DNA of 64,000 nucleotides from Ferrovibrio sp. MS7 (GCF_038404985.1 NZ_JBBKBA010000001.1:2570001-2634000), one strand, 5' to 3'; counted from the first letter of the stretch, positions 45,451 through 55,545 are shown. A program made the numbers and translations. Notes: a model not told the origin generated them from the letters alone.

Positions 45451-46323
45451 CCAGGCCGCGAGGCTCTGGCGCTGCAGCGGTTCCAGCGCCGGATTACGGC
45501 GCAATTGTTCACCGGCACGCACGCCGATCAGCGAGGCGCCGCGCAGCAGCAGGCGGTTGGCGGCCAGGCTCGGGCGGTCGCCGGAAGCGAAGCCGATCAC
45601 CAGGTAGCGGCCATTCGGCGCCACGGTTTTCCATGCCGCATGGAAGGCATCGCCGCCCACCGGATCGAACACCACATCGGCGCCGTGCTGGTCGGTGAGA
45701 TTCATCACCTCCATTGGCCAGTCGGGCTTGCTGGCATCCAGCACATAATCGGCGCCGGCCTGCCGCGCGGCGCGGCGCTTTTCCTCGGTGGAGGCAATGG
45801 CAATCACCCGTGCGCCAAGCTGATGCCCCAGCGCCACTGCCGCAAGGCCGGTGCCCCCGCCGGCGCCGAGCACCAGCAATCGTTCGTTGCTGCGCAGATC
45901 GCCGCGCGCCACCAGGGCAGCCCAGGCGGTGCTGGCGCAGACCGGAAAGGCAGCGCCCTGCTCGAAGGTATAGTGTTCCGGTTTCGGCAGCAGGCTGGTA
46001 TCGGGAACAACCAGTTCCTCGGCGAAGGCGCCGGTACGGCAATTCGCCAGCACCGCCTGGCCGAGCCGCCAGCCGCTCACGTCCGGTGCCATCTCGATGA
46101 TGGTGCCAGCGGCCTCAAAACCCGGAACGAAGGGCAGGCTCGGCTTGTACTGGTATTCGCCAGCCAGCATCAGCAGGTCGGGGAAATTGATGCCGGCGGC
46201 GCGCACTGCCACGCGCACATGGCCCGGCGGCAATGGCCCGTGCGGCCGCGTGGCGAATGCAAGGGCCTGCTCAGGCTGGCCCAACTGCACGCATTCGAGA
46301 ACTGTGTACACGGCACTACTCAT
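45328..46323 (-). CDS. NADPH:quinone oxidoreductase-type MDR dehydrogenase
   Basis: 331-aa medium-chain reductase of the quinone reductase/zinc-free alcohol dehydrogenase group. N-terminal GroES-like domain with VRAAGINFPDLLMLAGEYQYKP and PFVPGFEAAG, then the Rossmann domain with LVLGAGGGTGLAAVALG and GADYVLD. No zinc-ligand Cys is seen. It probably reduces quinones or enoyl compounds with NADPH. It lies 7 nt downstream of the MFS gene on the same strand, and its 3' end overlaps the histidine kinase gene by 123 bp on the opposite strand. Confidence 0.9.
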   Translation of the reverse strand: MSSAVYTVLECVQLGQPEQALAFATRPHGPLPPGHVRVAVRAAGINFPDLLMLAGEYQYKPSLPFVPGFEAAGTIIEMAPDVSGWRLGQAVLANCRTGAFAEELVVPDTSLLPKPEHYTFEQGAAFPVCASTAWAALVARGDLRSNERLLVLGAGGGTGLAAVALGHQLGARVIAIASTEEKRRAARQAGADYVLDASKPDWPMEVMNLTDQHGADVVFDPVGGDAFHAAWKTVAPNGRYLVIGFASGDRPSLAANRLLLRGASLIGVRAGEQLRRNPALEPLQRQSLAAWLASGKGRPLVSEIHPFNRAARAIVRLGERQVVGKLVLRIP

Positions 46324-46330
46324 CCGGCGC

Positions 46331-47494
46331 TTACCCGGCGTTTCCCTTGATCGGTCGATAGAATACCACCAGGGTCAACAGCAGCAACACGCCGCCGGCA
46401 ATATATGGTGCCTCGAGACTCACGGTTTCAAACAGGTAACCACCCAGCAAAGGCCCGAGCACGCGGCCGAGTGCCGCGAAACTCTGTGCCGCACCCATGG
46501 TGAGGCCCTGGTGCTCCGGATCGGCGGCGCGGCTGATCAGGCTGGCGAGGCTGGGATTGATCATGGCGAAACTGGAGGCGGTGAACAGCACGCTCAGCGC
46601 CAGCATAGGCACATTCACCACCCACACCACCAGCAGCGTGCCGAAGCTCAGCCCCAGGATCCCGATGCGCAGCAGGTTGTTCTCGCCAAAGCGGCGACTC
46701 AATGGTCCGATCAGGCCGCCCTGCATCGCCAGCACGATACAGCCGATGCAGGCGAAGGCGATGCCGACCTCGAAGGCATGCCAATCGAAACGGGCGCGGG
46801 CGAAAAGCGGGAATAGCACTTCGATCTGCGCGAACACGAAATTGATCGAAAACTGCACCAGGATCAGACCCAGCGCGATGCGGTTGATCTTATCGAGATG
46901 CTTGAGCGGGTTGCGGCTGGCCGGCGGCAGGGTTCCGCTGCCGGGCTGCCGGGTTTCCGGCAGGCGCCACAGCGCAAAGCCAAAGGCGGCGAGGGAGGCC
47001 GCGGCGGCGGCGAAAGCCGGCAGGTGATAATTCGGATTGAGCGGGTCTGGCCCGGTCAGCAGGCCGCCCAGCACCGGCCCCAGGATCATGCCGATGCCGA
47101 AAGCCGCACCAACCATGCCCATGCCCTTGGCGCGGGTTTCCGGCGTGGTGCTGTCGGCGATGATCGCCTGGGCGATGCCGATCTTGCCGGCACCGATACC
47201 GGCGAAGATGCGGGCCAGGAAGATGGCGACCAGGCTGTCGGCGAAAGCCAGGCCGATATAGGCGCAGCAGGATACCACCAGGCAGGCGAGAAAGACCGGT
47301 CGCCGGCCAACCCGGTCGGTCAGGGCACCGAGCAGTGGCGCGGTAAGGAACTGGGCAATGGAGAACACGGCGGCAAGCAGCGCCACGGTGGCCGGCGTGG
47401 CGCCGAAACTGATGGCGTAGAAGGGCAGCAGCGGCAGCACGATGCCGAAGCCGATCAGATCGACCACCACCGAAAGGAAAATTACGCCCAGCAT
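46331..47494 (-). CDS. MFS transporter, DHA1 (TetA-like) family
   Basis: 387-aa transporter with 12 hydrophobic segments. LGALTDRVGRRPVFL is the loop 2-3 signature of the DHA1 drug/H+ antiporters, and the cytoplasmic mid-loop (LWRLPETRQPG) lies near residue 190. It resembles TetA-like multidrug exporters found on chromosomes. It is co-oriented with the quinone reductase gene, so both may belong to one detoxification operon. It is divergent from mtnA; the 122 bp between hold both promoters. Confidence 0.88.
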   Translation of the reverse strand: MLGVIFLSVVVDLIGFGIVLPLLPFYAISFGATPATVALLAAVFSIAQFLTAPLLGALTDRVGRRPVFLACLVVSCCAYIGLAFADSLVAIFLARIFAGIGAGKIGIAQAIIADSTTPETRAKGMGMVGAAFGIGMILGPVLGGLLTGPDPLNPNYHLPAFAAAAASLAAFGFALWRLPETRQPGSGTLPPASRNPLKHLDKINRIALGLILVQFSINFVFAQIEVLFPLFARARFDWHAFEVGIAFACIGCIVLAMQGGLIGPLSRRFGENNLLRIGILGLSFGTLLVVWVVNVPMLALSVLFTASSFAMINPSLASLISRAADPEHQGLTMGAAQSFAALGRVLGPLLGGYLFETVSLEAPYIAGGVLLLLTLVVFYRPIKGNAG

Positions 47495-47616
47495 GAAAAA
47501 TGTCTCATTTATGACGGGTTTCCCGGTCCCGTTTGGAGCGCCGTCCGGCGATTGCTAGGGCGGGCCGAACCGGCTATTTTCCGGCCCGATTTTCCGCTTT
47601 CCGAAAAGGGCCGGCC

Positions 47617-48714
47617 ATGAAGGTCAACGGCGTAGCCTACCGCACGATTTGGGTCAATGACGACGGCTGGTCGGTCGGCATCATCGACCAGACCGGGCAG
47701 CCGCATCGGTTCGTCACCACCAGCCTCAGCACCATGGAAGAGGCGGCGCATGCCATCAAGGCGATGATCGTGCGCGGCGCGCCGCTGATCGGCGCCACCG
47801 GCGCCTATGGCTTGGCGCTGGCGATGCGCCATGATCCCTCCGATGCGGCGCTGGCCAAGGCCTATGAGGTGCTGGTCGAGACCCGCCCGACGGCGATCAA
47901 CCTGCGCTGGGCGCTGGACCGGGTGCGCAAGGTGCTGGAGCCGCTGGTGCCGAAGGAGCGTGCCGCCGCCGCCTACAAGCTTGCTGCCGAGATCTGCGAT
48001 GAGGATGTGGAGGTCTGCTCCAGCATCGGCAATTACGGCCTTGGCCTGATCCAGGCGATGCATGCCGAGACCGGCCGCTCGCGCCCGGTGAATATCCTCA
48101 CCCATTGCAATGCCGGCTGGCTCGCCTGCGTCGACTGGGGCACCGCGCTGGCACCGATCTACAAGGCGCATGATGCCGGCATTCCGGTGCATGTCTGGGT
48201 CGACGAGACCCGGCCGCGCAATCAGGGCGCCTCGCTCACCGCCTGGGAACTGGCCAGCCATGGCGTGCCGCATACGCTGATCGTCGACAATGCCGGCGGC
48301 CACCTGATGCAGCATGGCATGGTGGATTTCTGTATCGTCGGCACCGACCGCACCACGCGGCGCGGCGATGTCTGCAACAAGATCGGCACCTACCTGAAGG
48401 CCCTGGCGGCGAAGGATAACGGCGTGCCGTTCTATGTCGCGCTGCCGAGTTCCACCATCGACTGGACGATTGCCGACGGCGTGCGCGAGATTCCCATTGA
48501 GGAGCGTGCCGAGAGCGAAGTGACCGTGATGAGCGGCAAGACCGCTGCCGGCGAGATCGTTTCGGTGCGTGTTGCGCCGGATGCCACCCGCGCCGCCAAT
48601 TATGGTTTCGACGTCACCCCGGCCCGTCTCGTCACCGGCCTGATTACCGAGCGCGGCATCTGCCCGGCCTCCGAGGCCGGCTTGGTCTCGCTCTTTCCCG
48701 AACACGCCCTTTAA
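47617..48714 (+). CDS. mtnA: S-methyl-5-thioribose-1-phosphate isomerase
   Basis: 365-aa isomerase of the eIF2B-like fold converting 5-methylthioribose-1-P to 5-methylthioribulose-1-[42 protein letters not shown] and the catalytic [18 protein letters not shown] (Asp) are present. In several bacteria MtnA also isomerises 5-deoxyribose-1-P. ATG 47617 gives [12 protein letters not shown], matching the family. The rest of the classical methionine salvage set (mtnB, mtnC, mtnD) is not in the window; instead an aldolase/dehydrogenase follows after 12 nt. Confidence 0.95.
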   Translation: MKVNGVAYRTIWVNDDGWSVGIIDQTGQPHRFVTTSLSTMEEAAHAIKAMIVRGAPLIGATGAYGLALAMRHDPSDAALAKAYEVLVETRPTAINLRWALDRVRKVLEPLVPKERAAAAYKLAAEICDEDVEVCSSIGNYGLGLIQAMHAETGRSRPVNILTHCNAGWLACVDWGTALAPIYKAHDAGIPVHVWVDETRPRNQGASLTAWELASHGVPHTLIVDNAGGHLMQHGMVDFCIVGTDRTTRRGDVCNKIGTYLKALAAKDNGVPFYVALPSSTIDWTIADGVREIPIEERAESEVTVMSGKTAAGEIVSVRVAPDATRAANYGFDVTPARLVTGLITERGICPASEAGLVSLFPEHAL

Positions 48715-48726
48715 GGAACCGCCGCG

Positions 48727-50781
48727 ATGAAGAATCTCTGGTCCGACCGCGACGCCAAGGCCGCCATCAAGCATTACGCCCTGCAGGGCGTGAATGAGGA
48801 TCTGGCCATACGCACCTACACCACGCGGCTGCTCGGCGGCGTGCCCGCCCTGGTGCAGCATGGCGGTGGCAATACCTCGGTGAAGACCAAGATGCGCGAC
48901 ATCCTGGGCAATCCGGTGGACGTGCTGTGCGTGAAGGGCTCGGGCTGGGACATGGCGGTGATCGAGCCGCCAGGGCTGCCCGCCGTGCGGCTGAAGCCGC
49001 TGCAGGCGTTGATCGACCTCAAGGCGCTGACCGATGAGGACATGGTCAACGTGCAGCGTTGCAACCTGCTGGATTCGACCTCGCCGAATCCTTCGGTGGA
49101 AACCCTGTTCCATGCCTTCCTGCCGCACAAGTTCATCGACCATACCCATGCCGACGCGGTGCTGGCGCTGACCGATCAGCCCGATGGCATCGAGCAGGCG
49201 AAGAAGCTCTACGGCAAGCGCATCGCCGTGGTGGAATATGAAATGCCGGGCTTCGGCCTGGCCAAGAAGGCGGCGGAAGCCTTCCGCAAGCAGCCCGATG
49301 CCGAGGGCCTGGTGCTGGTGAAGCATGGCATCTTCACCTGGGGCGAGACCGCCAAGCAGGCCTACGACCGCATGATCGAGTATGTCTCGATGGCCGAGGC
49401 GCGTCTGGCCAAGGGCAAGAAGACCGTGTTCGTCCAGGCCAAGCAGCCGAAGAAGATAGCGGCGCCCGAAGACGTAATGCCGATCCTGCGCGGCCTGCTG
49501 GCCCTGCCGGTCAATCCCGATGACGGCCAGTATGCCCGCTGGGTGTTTGATCGCCGCCAGAGCCCGGAAATCGATGCTTTCGTGAATGGCAAGGATGTGG
49601 CGCGCTACAGCCAGGCCGGCACGGTGACGCCGGACCATGTGATCCGCACCAAGCCCTGGCCGGTGATCCTGCCAGCACCCGAGGCCGGCAAGCTGGATGT
49701 ATTCGCCGCCGAGGCCAAGAAAGCGGTCGATGGTTATATCGCCAAGTACAAGGCCTATTTCGAGCGCAACAATGCTGTGGCGCAGCCGAAGAAGATCATG
49801 CTCGATCCGATGCCGCGCGCCCTGCTGGTGCCGGGCCTCGGCCTGATCGGCGTCGGCAAGTCGCGCAAGGATGCCAGCATCGCCGCCGATATCGCGCAGA
49901 CCGCCGTGGCGGTGATCACCCGCGCCGAGGCCATCGGCAAGTTCACCTCGATTTCCGAGCGCGACATCTTCGATGTCGAATACTGGTCGCTGGAGCAGGC
50001 CAAGCTCGGCAAGGGCGGTGAGAAGCCGTTGGCGCGGCAGGTTGTGGTTGTGACGGGCGGGGCAGGGGCCATCGGCGCCGCCACCGCCAAGGCCTTTGCG
50101 TCGGAAGGCGCCGAAGTGGCAGTGCTCGATCTCGATGGTGCCAAGGCCGCTGAGATCGCCAAGAAGCTCGGCGGTATCGGCCTTGCCTGCGATGTCACCA
50201 AGGAAGCCGACGTGCGCGCGGCCTTTGCCAAGGTGGCGGCGCATTTCGGCGGCGTCGATATCGTGGTGTCGAATGCCGGCAATGCCTGGGGCGGCAAGAT
50301 CGGCGAAGTTTCCGACGCGCTGCTGCGCCAGAGTTTCGATCTCAATTTCTTCAGCCACCAGTATGTCGCCCAGGCGGCGGTGGCGATCATGCTGAAGCAG
50401 AAGACCGGCGGCTGCCTGTTGTTCAACGCCTCCAAGCAGGCGGTGAATCCGGGCCCGGATTTCGGCCCCTATGGCCTGCCCAAGGCTGCGACGCTGTTCC
50501 TCTCGCGCCAGTATGCGCTCGACTATGGCGCGGCTGGCATCCGCTCCAGCGCGGTGAATGCCGACCGCATCCGCTCAGGGCTGCTCACCGATGAGATGGT
50601 AGCGAAGCGTTCCAAGGCGCGCGGCGTGTCGGAGAAGGACTACATGTCCGGCAACCTGCTCGGCCGCGAGGTCAAGGCCGCCGATGTGGCCCAGGCCTTC
50701 GTGCAGCTAGCCGTGGCGCAGAAGACCACCGGCGGCGTCGCCGTGGTCGATGGCGGCAATATCGCGGCGGCGTTGCGGTAA
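48727..50781 (+). CDS. Bifunctional class II aldolase/short-chain dehydrogenase
   Basis: 684-aa fusion. Residues 1-430 are a class II (zinc) aldolase of the rhamnulose-1-P type: GGGNTSVKT phosphate loop, HTHADAVLAL zinc ligands, VKHGIFTWG. Residues about 435-684 are a classical SDR: VTGGAGAIG, SNAGN, LLFNASKQAV and YGLPK (Tyr-x3-Lys), ending VVDGGNIAAAL. It would split a ketose-1-phosphate into DHAP and an aldehyde and then oxidise or reduce the aldehyde. Such fusions are usually called RhaD-type, but no rhamnose genes are near and mtnA is immediately upstream, so 5-deoxyribulose-1-P or methylthioribulose-1-P is the likelier substrate. Confidence 0.88.
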   Translation: MKNLWSDRDAKAAIKHYALQGVNEDLAIRTYTTRLLGGVPALVQHGGGNTSVKTKMRDILGNPVDVLCVKGSGWDMAVIEPPGLPAVRLKPLQALIDLKALTDEDMVNVQRCNLLDSTSPNPSVETLFHAFLPHKFIDHTHADAVLALTDQPDGIEQAKKLYGKRIAVVEYEMPGFGLAKKAAEAFRKQPDAEGLVLVKHGIFTWGETAKQAYDRMIEYVSMAEARLAKGKKTVFVQAKQPKKIAAPEDVMPILRGLLALPVNPDDGQYARWVFDRRQSPEIDAFVNGKDVARYSQAGTVTPDHVIRTKPWPVILPAPEAGKLDVFAAEAKKAVDGYIAKYKAYFERNNAVAQPKKIMLDPMPRALLVPGLGLIGVGKSRKDASIAADIAQTAVAVITRAEAIGKFTSISERDIFDVEYWSLEQAKLGKGGEKPLARQVVVVTGGAGAIGAATAKAFASEGAEVAVLDLDGAKAAEIAKKLGGIGLACDVTKEADVRAAFAKVAAHFGGVDIVVSNAGNAWGGKIGEVSDALLRQSFDLNFFSHQYVAQAAVAIMLKQKTGGCLLFNASKQAVNPGPDFGPYGLPKAATLFLSRQYALDYGAAGIRSSAVNADRIRSGLLTDEMVAKRSKARGVSEKDYMSGNLLGREVKAADVAQAFVQLAVAQKTTGGVAVVDGGNIAAALR

Positions 50782-50793
50782 GTCTTACCAGTT

Positions 50794-50920
50794 CGTCATG
50801 CCCGCCTGGGCCCTTCGGGCCTGTGCGCCCACGAACGCCCCTGGCGTTCGCGCGCTTACAGTGACCCGGGCATCTTTTGCCATCAGGCATGAGATGCGCG
50901 GGTCTAGCCCGGGCATGACG
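50794..50920. repeat. REP-like palindromic element
   Basis: Bounded by a perfect 11-bp inverted repeat CGTCATGCCCG (50794-50804) and CGGGCATGACG (50910-50920). The inside holds further stems such as GGGCCCTTCGGGCC and GAACGCCCCTGGCGTTC. Its ends match the element at 35090-35183. Confidence 0.7.
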
Positions 50921-50931
50921 ATTTGAATTAA

Positions 50932-51153
50932 TTAAACCTCGAGCCGCGCCAGCGCCTGGCCTTCCTTGACGCTGTCGCCCTCGGCGACGAGCAGGGCGGC
51001 AAGCTTGCCGGCCTTCGGCGCCTCGACCGGGATTTCCATTTTCATCGATTCCAGGATCATCACCACGTCGCCGGCGCCGATGCTGTCGCCCGGCTGGGTT
51101 TCGATCTTCCACACCTTGCCGGTGACTTCCGCCTTGATATCGACGCTGGGCAT
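50932..51153 (-). CDS. Stand-alone biotinyl/lipoyl carrier protein
   Basis: 73-aa protein made of a single biotinyl domain: VKWKIETQPGDSIGAGD-like beta region, attachment site ILESMKMEIPVEAP with Lys in MKM, then VAEGDSVKEGQALARLEV. EXMKM indicates biotin rather than lipoate. It would serve as a small carboxyl carrier for an acyl-CoA or other carboxylase; no carboxylase gene is adjacent. ATG 51153 has AGGGGAAGG just upstream; a longer frame to 51414 is not supported. Confidence 0.9.
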   Translation of the reverse strand: MPSVDIKAEVTGKVWKIETQPGDSIGAGDVVMILESMKMEIPVEAPKAGKLAALLVAEGDSVKEGQALARLEV

Positions 51154-51258
51154 TGCCTTCCCCTTAAGCTTTTTTGAATGTCGTTTCCCGAGTGTCAGGC
51201 CTGGGGCCAGATGGATCAAGCCTCGCCAAAGGGCAGGGGCAATGGCATCATCGCCGCC

Positions 51259-52089
51259 ATGAAGGATTCGTCCCGCCGCAACCCTGCTACCCTGCCGCTC
51301 CTGGTGCCCGCTGCCCTGGTTCTCGGCTTGCTGGCTGGCTGCGACACGCCCCAGGAGCAGGTTCAGGGCCAGGTTCAGGGCCAGGGCCAGGGCCAGGGCC
51401 AGCAACGGCCACAACCGCTACACCCTTCTACCTGGACATTGACCAAGCCACAGCCTGCGACGGCCCCACGGGTGGCGGAGCCTTACCCGATCCAGCCCCG
51501 CAGCTACCCGGAGCAGACCAACACCACGCCGGTTGGCTGGGTGTCGCCCGAGGAACGTGCTGCCCAGGAGAAGGCGGCTGAGGAACGCCGTGCCGCCGAG
51601 CGCAAGGCGGCCGAAGAACGCGCGGCCCAGGCCGCCGCCGCACCGCCGCCACAGCCGGCCCGCAACACCCGTAGCAGCCAGCAGGGCGGCACCCGTACCG
51701 CCGCGGCCAGCCCGGCACCGAATGCCTCGGCGGGATCGCGCCAGAAGCCACCCAGTGCCCAGGGCCAGGCATCGGGCCAGGCAGCCGCCACCAAGCCGGC
51801 GGAGTCCATGACCGCCGCGGCGACTCCCAATCCCTATGCCGGGCGCTGGCATGCCCATCTCGCCTCGCATCGCAGCGAGGAAGCGGCGATCAATGACTGG
51901 CAGGCCCGGCTCAAGGCGAATCCCCAGGTCTATGCCGAGCTTGAGCCGGCGATCCTCTGGGTCGACCTGCCGAACCGTGGCTCCTATGCCCGCCTGGTCG
52001 CCGGCAACTATGCCAGCAAGGCAGAAGCCGACGCCGCCTGCGCCAAGATCACCGGCCCGGGGCGCTACTGCACGGCAGTGGTCGAGTAA
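51259..52089 (+). CDS. SPOR domain lipoprotein
   Basis: 276-aa predicted lipoprotein. Leader ending LGLLAGC (lipobox, Cys near residue 25), a QVQGQ-type repeat just after it, a charged Ala/Glu/Arg coiled coil (AAQEKAAEERRAAERKAAEER), a Pro/Ala/Gln linker, and a C-terminal SPOR-like domain (WHAHLASHRSEEAAINDWQARL, YARLVAGNYASKAEADAACA). SPOR domains bind denuded glycan at division sites. ATG 51259 gives a proper leader; an earlier in-frame start at 51178 does not. Confidence 0.82.
   Translation: MKDSSRRNPATLPLLVPAALVLGLLAGCDTPQEQVQGQVQGQGQGQGQQRPQPLHPSTWTLTKPQPATAPRVAEPYPIQPRSYPEQTNTTPVGWVSPEERAAQEKAAEERRAAERKAAEERAAQAAAAPPPQPARNTRSSQQGGTRTAAASPAPNASAGSRQKPPSAQGQASGQAAATKPAESMTAAATPNPYAGRWHAHLASHRSEEAAINDWQARLKANPQVYAELEPAILWVDLPNRGSYARLVAGNYASKAEADAACAKITGPGRYCTAVVE
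51358..51402 (+). repeat. CAGGTT/CAGGGC short tandem repeat in the SPOR gene
   Basis: Two copies of CAGGTTCAGGGC followed by three of CAGGGC and a final CAG. Units are multiples of 6 bp, so copy-number change keeps the reading frame and lengthens or shortens the QVQGQ linker right after the lipidated Cys. Confidence 0.85.
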
Positions 52090-52170
52090 GCCAAACCCCA
52101 TTCAATTCAATATGATGTGCTTCACTTATGAAGCGATGTGTTGCCTTATGTCGTTCGGGGCATGGCAAAG

Positions 52171-52199
52171 AAAAAGCCCCACCGGTTTCCCGGCGGGGC
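52171..52199 (-). terminator. Rho-independent terminator of glnBA
   Basis: Minus strand reads GCCCCGCCGG, a short loop, CCGGTGGGGC, then TTTTTCTTTG, 27 bp after the glnA stop. The 10-bp stem has one G-T pair. Confidence 0.88.
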
Positions 52200-52225
52200 C
52201 TCTCCGTTAGACGATACGGCGTTGC

Positions 52226-53635
52226 TTAGACGCTGTAGTACATCGAGAACTCGATCGGGTGCGGGGTGTGCTCGAACGCGTACACCTCTTCCCACTTCAG
52301 TTCCATGTAGGCGTCGATGAAGTCGTCGTTGAACACGTTGCCGGCCTTGAGGAAGGCGCGGTCCTTGTCCAGGCTCTCGAGGGCTTCACGCAGCGAACCG
52401 CAAACCTGCGGCACCTTGGCCAGTTCTTCCGGCGGCAGGTCGTAAAGGTTCTTGTCCATGGCGTCGCCGGGATGGATCTTGTTCTTGATGCCATCCAGAC
52501 CGGCCATCAGCATGGCGGCGTAAGCGAGGTAGGGGTTCGCGCCCGGATCGGGGAAGCGGACCTCGACGCGCTTGGCCTTCTCGCCGGCGCCGAACGGGAT
52601 GCGGCAGGAAGCCGAGCGGTTGCGCGCCGAGTAGGCGAGCAGCACCGGGGCTTCGAAGCCGGGGATCAGGCGCTTGTAGCTGTTGGTCAGCGGGTTGGTG
52701 AAGGCGTTCAGCGCCTTGGCATGCTTGATGATGCCGCCGATGTAGAACAGGGCCAGTTCCGACAGACCGGCATACTTGTTGCCGGCGAACAGCGGCTTGC
52801 CGCCCTTCCAGATCGACTGGTGCACATGCATGCCCGAGCCGTTGTCGCCCTTGATCGGCTTCGGCATGAAGGTCGCGGTCTTGCCCCAGGCATGCGCCAC
52901 GTTGTGGACGCAGTACTTGTAGATCTGCATGGAGTCAGCCGACTTCACCAGCGGGGCGAACTTGATGCCCAGCTCGTGCTGGCTGTTCGCGACTTCATGG
53001 TGATGCTTTTCGACGGTCACGCCCATGCCGGCGATGGTCGCCAGCATTTCGCCGCGCAGGTCATTGCCCTGATCGAGCGGCGCCACCGGGAAGTAGCCGC
53101 CCTTGATCGGGGCGCGATGGCCCATGTTGCCGCCTTCGTAGGCCTTGCCGGAATTGTAGGCGCCTTCGATATCGTCGAGGTAGACGAAGGTCTCGTTCAT
53201 CGACACCTTGAAGCGGGCGTCGTCGAACACGAAGAACTCAGCTTCCGGACCGAAATAGGCGACGTCGCCGACCTTGCTCGACTTGATGAAGGCCTCGGCG
53301 GCCTTGGCGATGGAGCGCGGGCAGCGGTTATAGGTGGTGCCGTCGCCCGGGTTCAGCACGTCGCAGAACAGGACCAGCATGGTCTGCGCCGAGAACGGAT
53401 CGAAGGTAACGGTGTTGAGGTCCGGCTTCAGCAGCATGTCGGACTCGTTGATCGCCTTCCAGCCGGCAATCGACGAACCGTCGAACATGGTGCCTTCGTT
53501 GAGCAGATCATCATCGACCATGGCGATGTCGATGGCGAGATGCTGCCACTTGCCGCGCGGATCCGTGAACCGGAGGTCCACGAACTTCACGTCTTTGTCC
53601 TTGATCAGCTTAAGAATGGATTTCGCGTCAGCCAT
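52226..53635 (-). CDS. glnA: Glutamine synthetase type I
   Basis: 469-aa dodecameric enzyme that condenses ammonia and glutamate with [48 protein letters not shown], and [11 protein letters not shown] are GSI signatures. The adenylylation Tyr lies in NLYDLPPEE, so it is controlled by GlnE as in other proteobacteria. It is downstream of glnB with 79 bp between, in the usual glnB-glnA order, and is probably expressed from the sigma-54 promoter upstream of glnB. Confidence 0.97.
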   Translation of the reverse strand: MADAKSILKLIKDKDVKFVDLRFTDPRGKWQHLAIDIAMVDDDLLNEGTMFDGSSIAGWKAINESDMLLKPDLNTVTFDPFSAQTMLVLFCDVLNPGDGTTYNRCPRSIAKAAEAFIKSSKVGDVAYFGPEAEFFVFDDARFKVSMNETFVYLDDIEGAYNSGKAYEGGNMGHRAPIKGGYFPVAPLDQGNDLRGEMLATIAGMGVTVEKHHHEVANSQHELGIKFAPLVKSADSMQIYKYCVHNVAHAWGKTATFMPKPIKGDNGSGMHVHQSIWKGGKPLFAGNKYAGLSELALFYIGGIIKHAKALNAFTNPLTNSYKRLIPGFEAPVLLAYSARNRSASCRIPFGAGEKAKRVEVRFPDPGANPYLAYAAMLMAGLDGIKNKIHPGDAMDKNLYDLPPEELAKVPQVCGSLREALESLDKDRAFLKAGNVFNDDFIDAYMELKWEEVYAFEHTPHPIEFSMYYSV

Positions 53636-53714
53636 GGCTTTTTCCTGCTGCTCTTTCCTGATTCAGGTTAACTGGGTTGGGGTAATGATCAGGCGGTGGC
53701 GACCCGCCCAACCG

Positions 53715-54140
<426 letters not shown>

Positions 54141-54244
54141 TTAACGCGCTGAAAAGCGGCCTAACCCCAGGGGTGCGGTGGATGGTCTGACGTGCAAAAG
54201 GACGGATATTAAGCATAATGCCCTCGTATTAGGCAAATATTTGC

Positions 54245-55429
54245 TCAATTATTCACCTTGTGCGCCGCCAGCCAATTTCCAACCCGCTGAAGCGCCTCCG
54301 AAATAGCCGCATCGTCGGCGGCAAAGGAGAAGCGCAGATAGCCTTCGCCATGGCGCCCGAAGCTGGTGCCGGCGATGGTTGCCACACCGGCATCCTCCAG
54401 CAGCGCATCTTGCAGTTGCTTGGCGGAATAACCGGTCTTGGTGATGTTCGGGAAGGCGTAGAAGGCGCCAGCGGGCTGGATGCAGCTTACACCCGGGAGC
54501 TTGTTAAGGCCTTCCACGGTCAGTTTGCGGCGCCGGATGAAGGCCTGGCGCATCTGCTCCACCGCGTCCTGCGGCCCCTGCAGGGCGGCAATGCCGCCGA
54601 ACTGGGTCGGCGCGTTGACGCAGGAATGCACATTGATCGCCAGCTTGGTGGCCAGTTCCGCCAGTTTTTTGGGCCACAGGCCCCAGCCGAGCCGCCAGCC
54701 GGTCATGGCATAGGTCTTCGACCAGCCGTCCAGGACGATCAGCCGGTCATGCAGGTCGGTATAGGGGATGAAGCTGGCATAGGGCTTGTCGTCGTCCAGC
54801 ACCAGGCGCGAGTAGATCTCGTCCGACATGATGGCGACATGCGGATGCTTGGCCAGGCCCTCGGCCAGTTTCTTGACTTCCGCCGCCGGGGCGACGCCGC
54901 CGGTGGGATTGGCCGGAGAATTGACGATTAGCAGCCGGGTGCGCGGCGTGATGCGGGCCAGCAGGTCGTCGGCGCGGAAGGCGAAGCCATCCTTTTCCAG
55001 CAGCGGATAGCCCATGGCGGTGGCGCCGGTGAAATTCACCAGCGACTCATAGATCGGGAAACCGGGGTCGGGATACATGATTTCGCCGCCGGGCTCGCCG
55101 AACATCTGGATCGCGGTGGCCATGGTCACCTTGCCGCCCGGGACGATAACGATGCGGTCGGGATCGACGCTGACACCGCGCCGCGCCGCGATATCGGCGG
55201 CCACGGCCTCGCGCAGCGGCAGGATGCCGTTGGCCGGGGTATAGCCGTGATGGCCGTCGCGCAGCGCCTTCACGGCGGCTTCCACCACATGCGGCGGCGT
55301 GGAGAAATCCGGCTGGCCGATGCCGAGATTGATCACCGACTTGCCCTGGGCTTCCAGCGCCTTGGCCCGTGCCAGCACCTCGAAGGCGCTTTCCGAGCCG
55401 AGCCGGTTCATGCGCGCGGCAATCTGCAT
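54245..55429 (-). CDS. Class I PLP aminotransferase (aspartate aminotransferase type)
   Basis: 394-aa fold-type I aminotransferase of the AspB/AspC subgroup Ib. INLGIGQPDFSTPPHVVEAA, NSPANPTGGV, MSDEIYSRLV, and the PLP lysine in DGWSKTYAMTGWRLGW are visible, with Arg in YLRFSFA binding the substrate carboxylate. It likely moves amino groups between aspartate or an aromatic amino acid and 2-oxoglutarate. ATG 55429 has GGGAGGA 8 nt upstream; the frame runs on to 55456 without a better site. It is divergent from the NIPSNAP gene and upstream of glnB on the same strand. Confidence 0.92.
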   Translation of the reverse strand: MQIAARMNRLGSESAFEVLARAKALEAQGKSVINLGIGQPDFSTPPHVVEAAVKALRDGHHGYTPANGILPLREAVAADIAARRGVSVDPDRIVIVPGGKVTMATAIQMFGEPGGEIMYPDPGFPIYESLVNFTGATAMGYPLLEKDGFAFRADDLLARITPRTRLLIVNSPANPTGGVAPAAEVKKLAEGLAKHPHVAIMSDEIYSRLVLDDDKPYASFIPYTDLHDRLIVLDGWSKTYAMTGWRLGWGLWPKKLAELATKLAINVHSCVNAPTQFGGIAALQGPQDAVEQMRQAFIRRRKLTVEGLNKLPGVSCIQPAGAFYAFPNITKTGYSAKQLQDALLEDAGVATIAGTSFGRHGEGYLRFSFAADDAAISEALQRVGNWLAAHKVNN

Positions 55430-55545
55430 GCCATTCCTCCCGTCAGACGTTGCCAAAGCTTATGCCGGGTTTCCTCATGGTCGACAAGGGCGAGGGGGGA
55501 TTCTAGTCTGCTGCCAAAGCCTTAGCTAAAGACTCAGGAGGAACC

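Noticed and set aside
47509-50358. 949-codon open frame on the - strand
   Set aside because: Antisense to mtnA and the aldolase/dehydrogenase; no recognisable domain, composition typical of a GC shadow frame.
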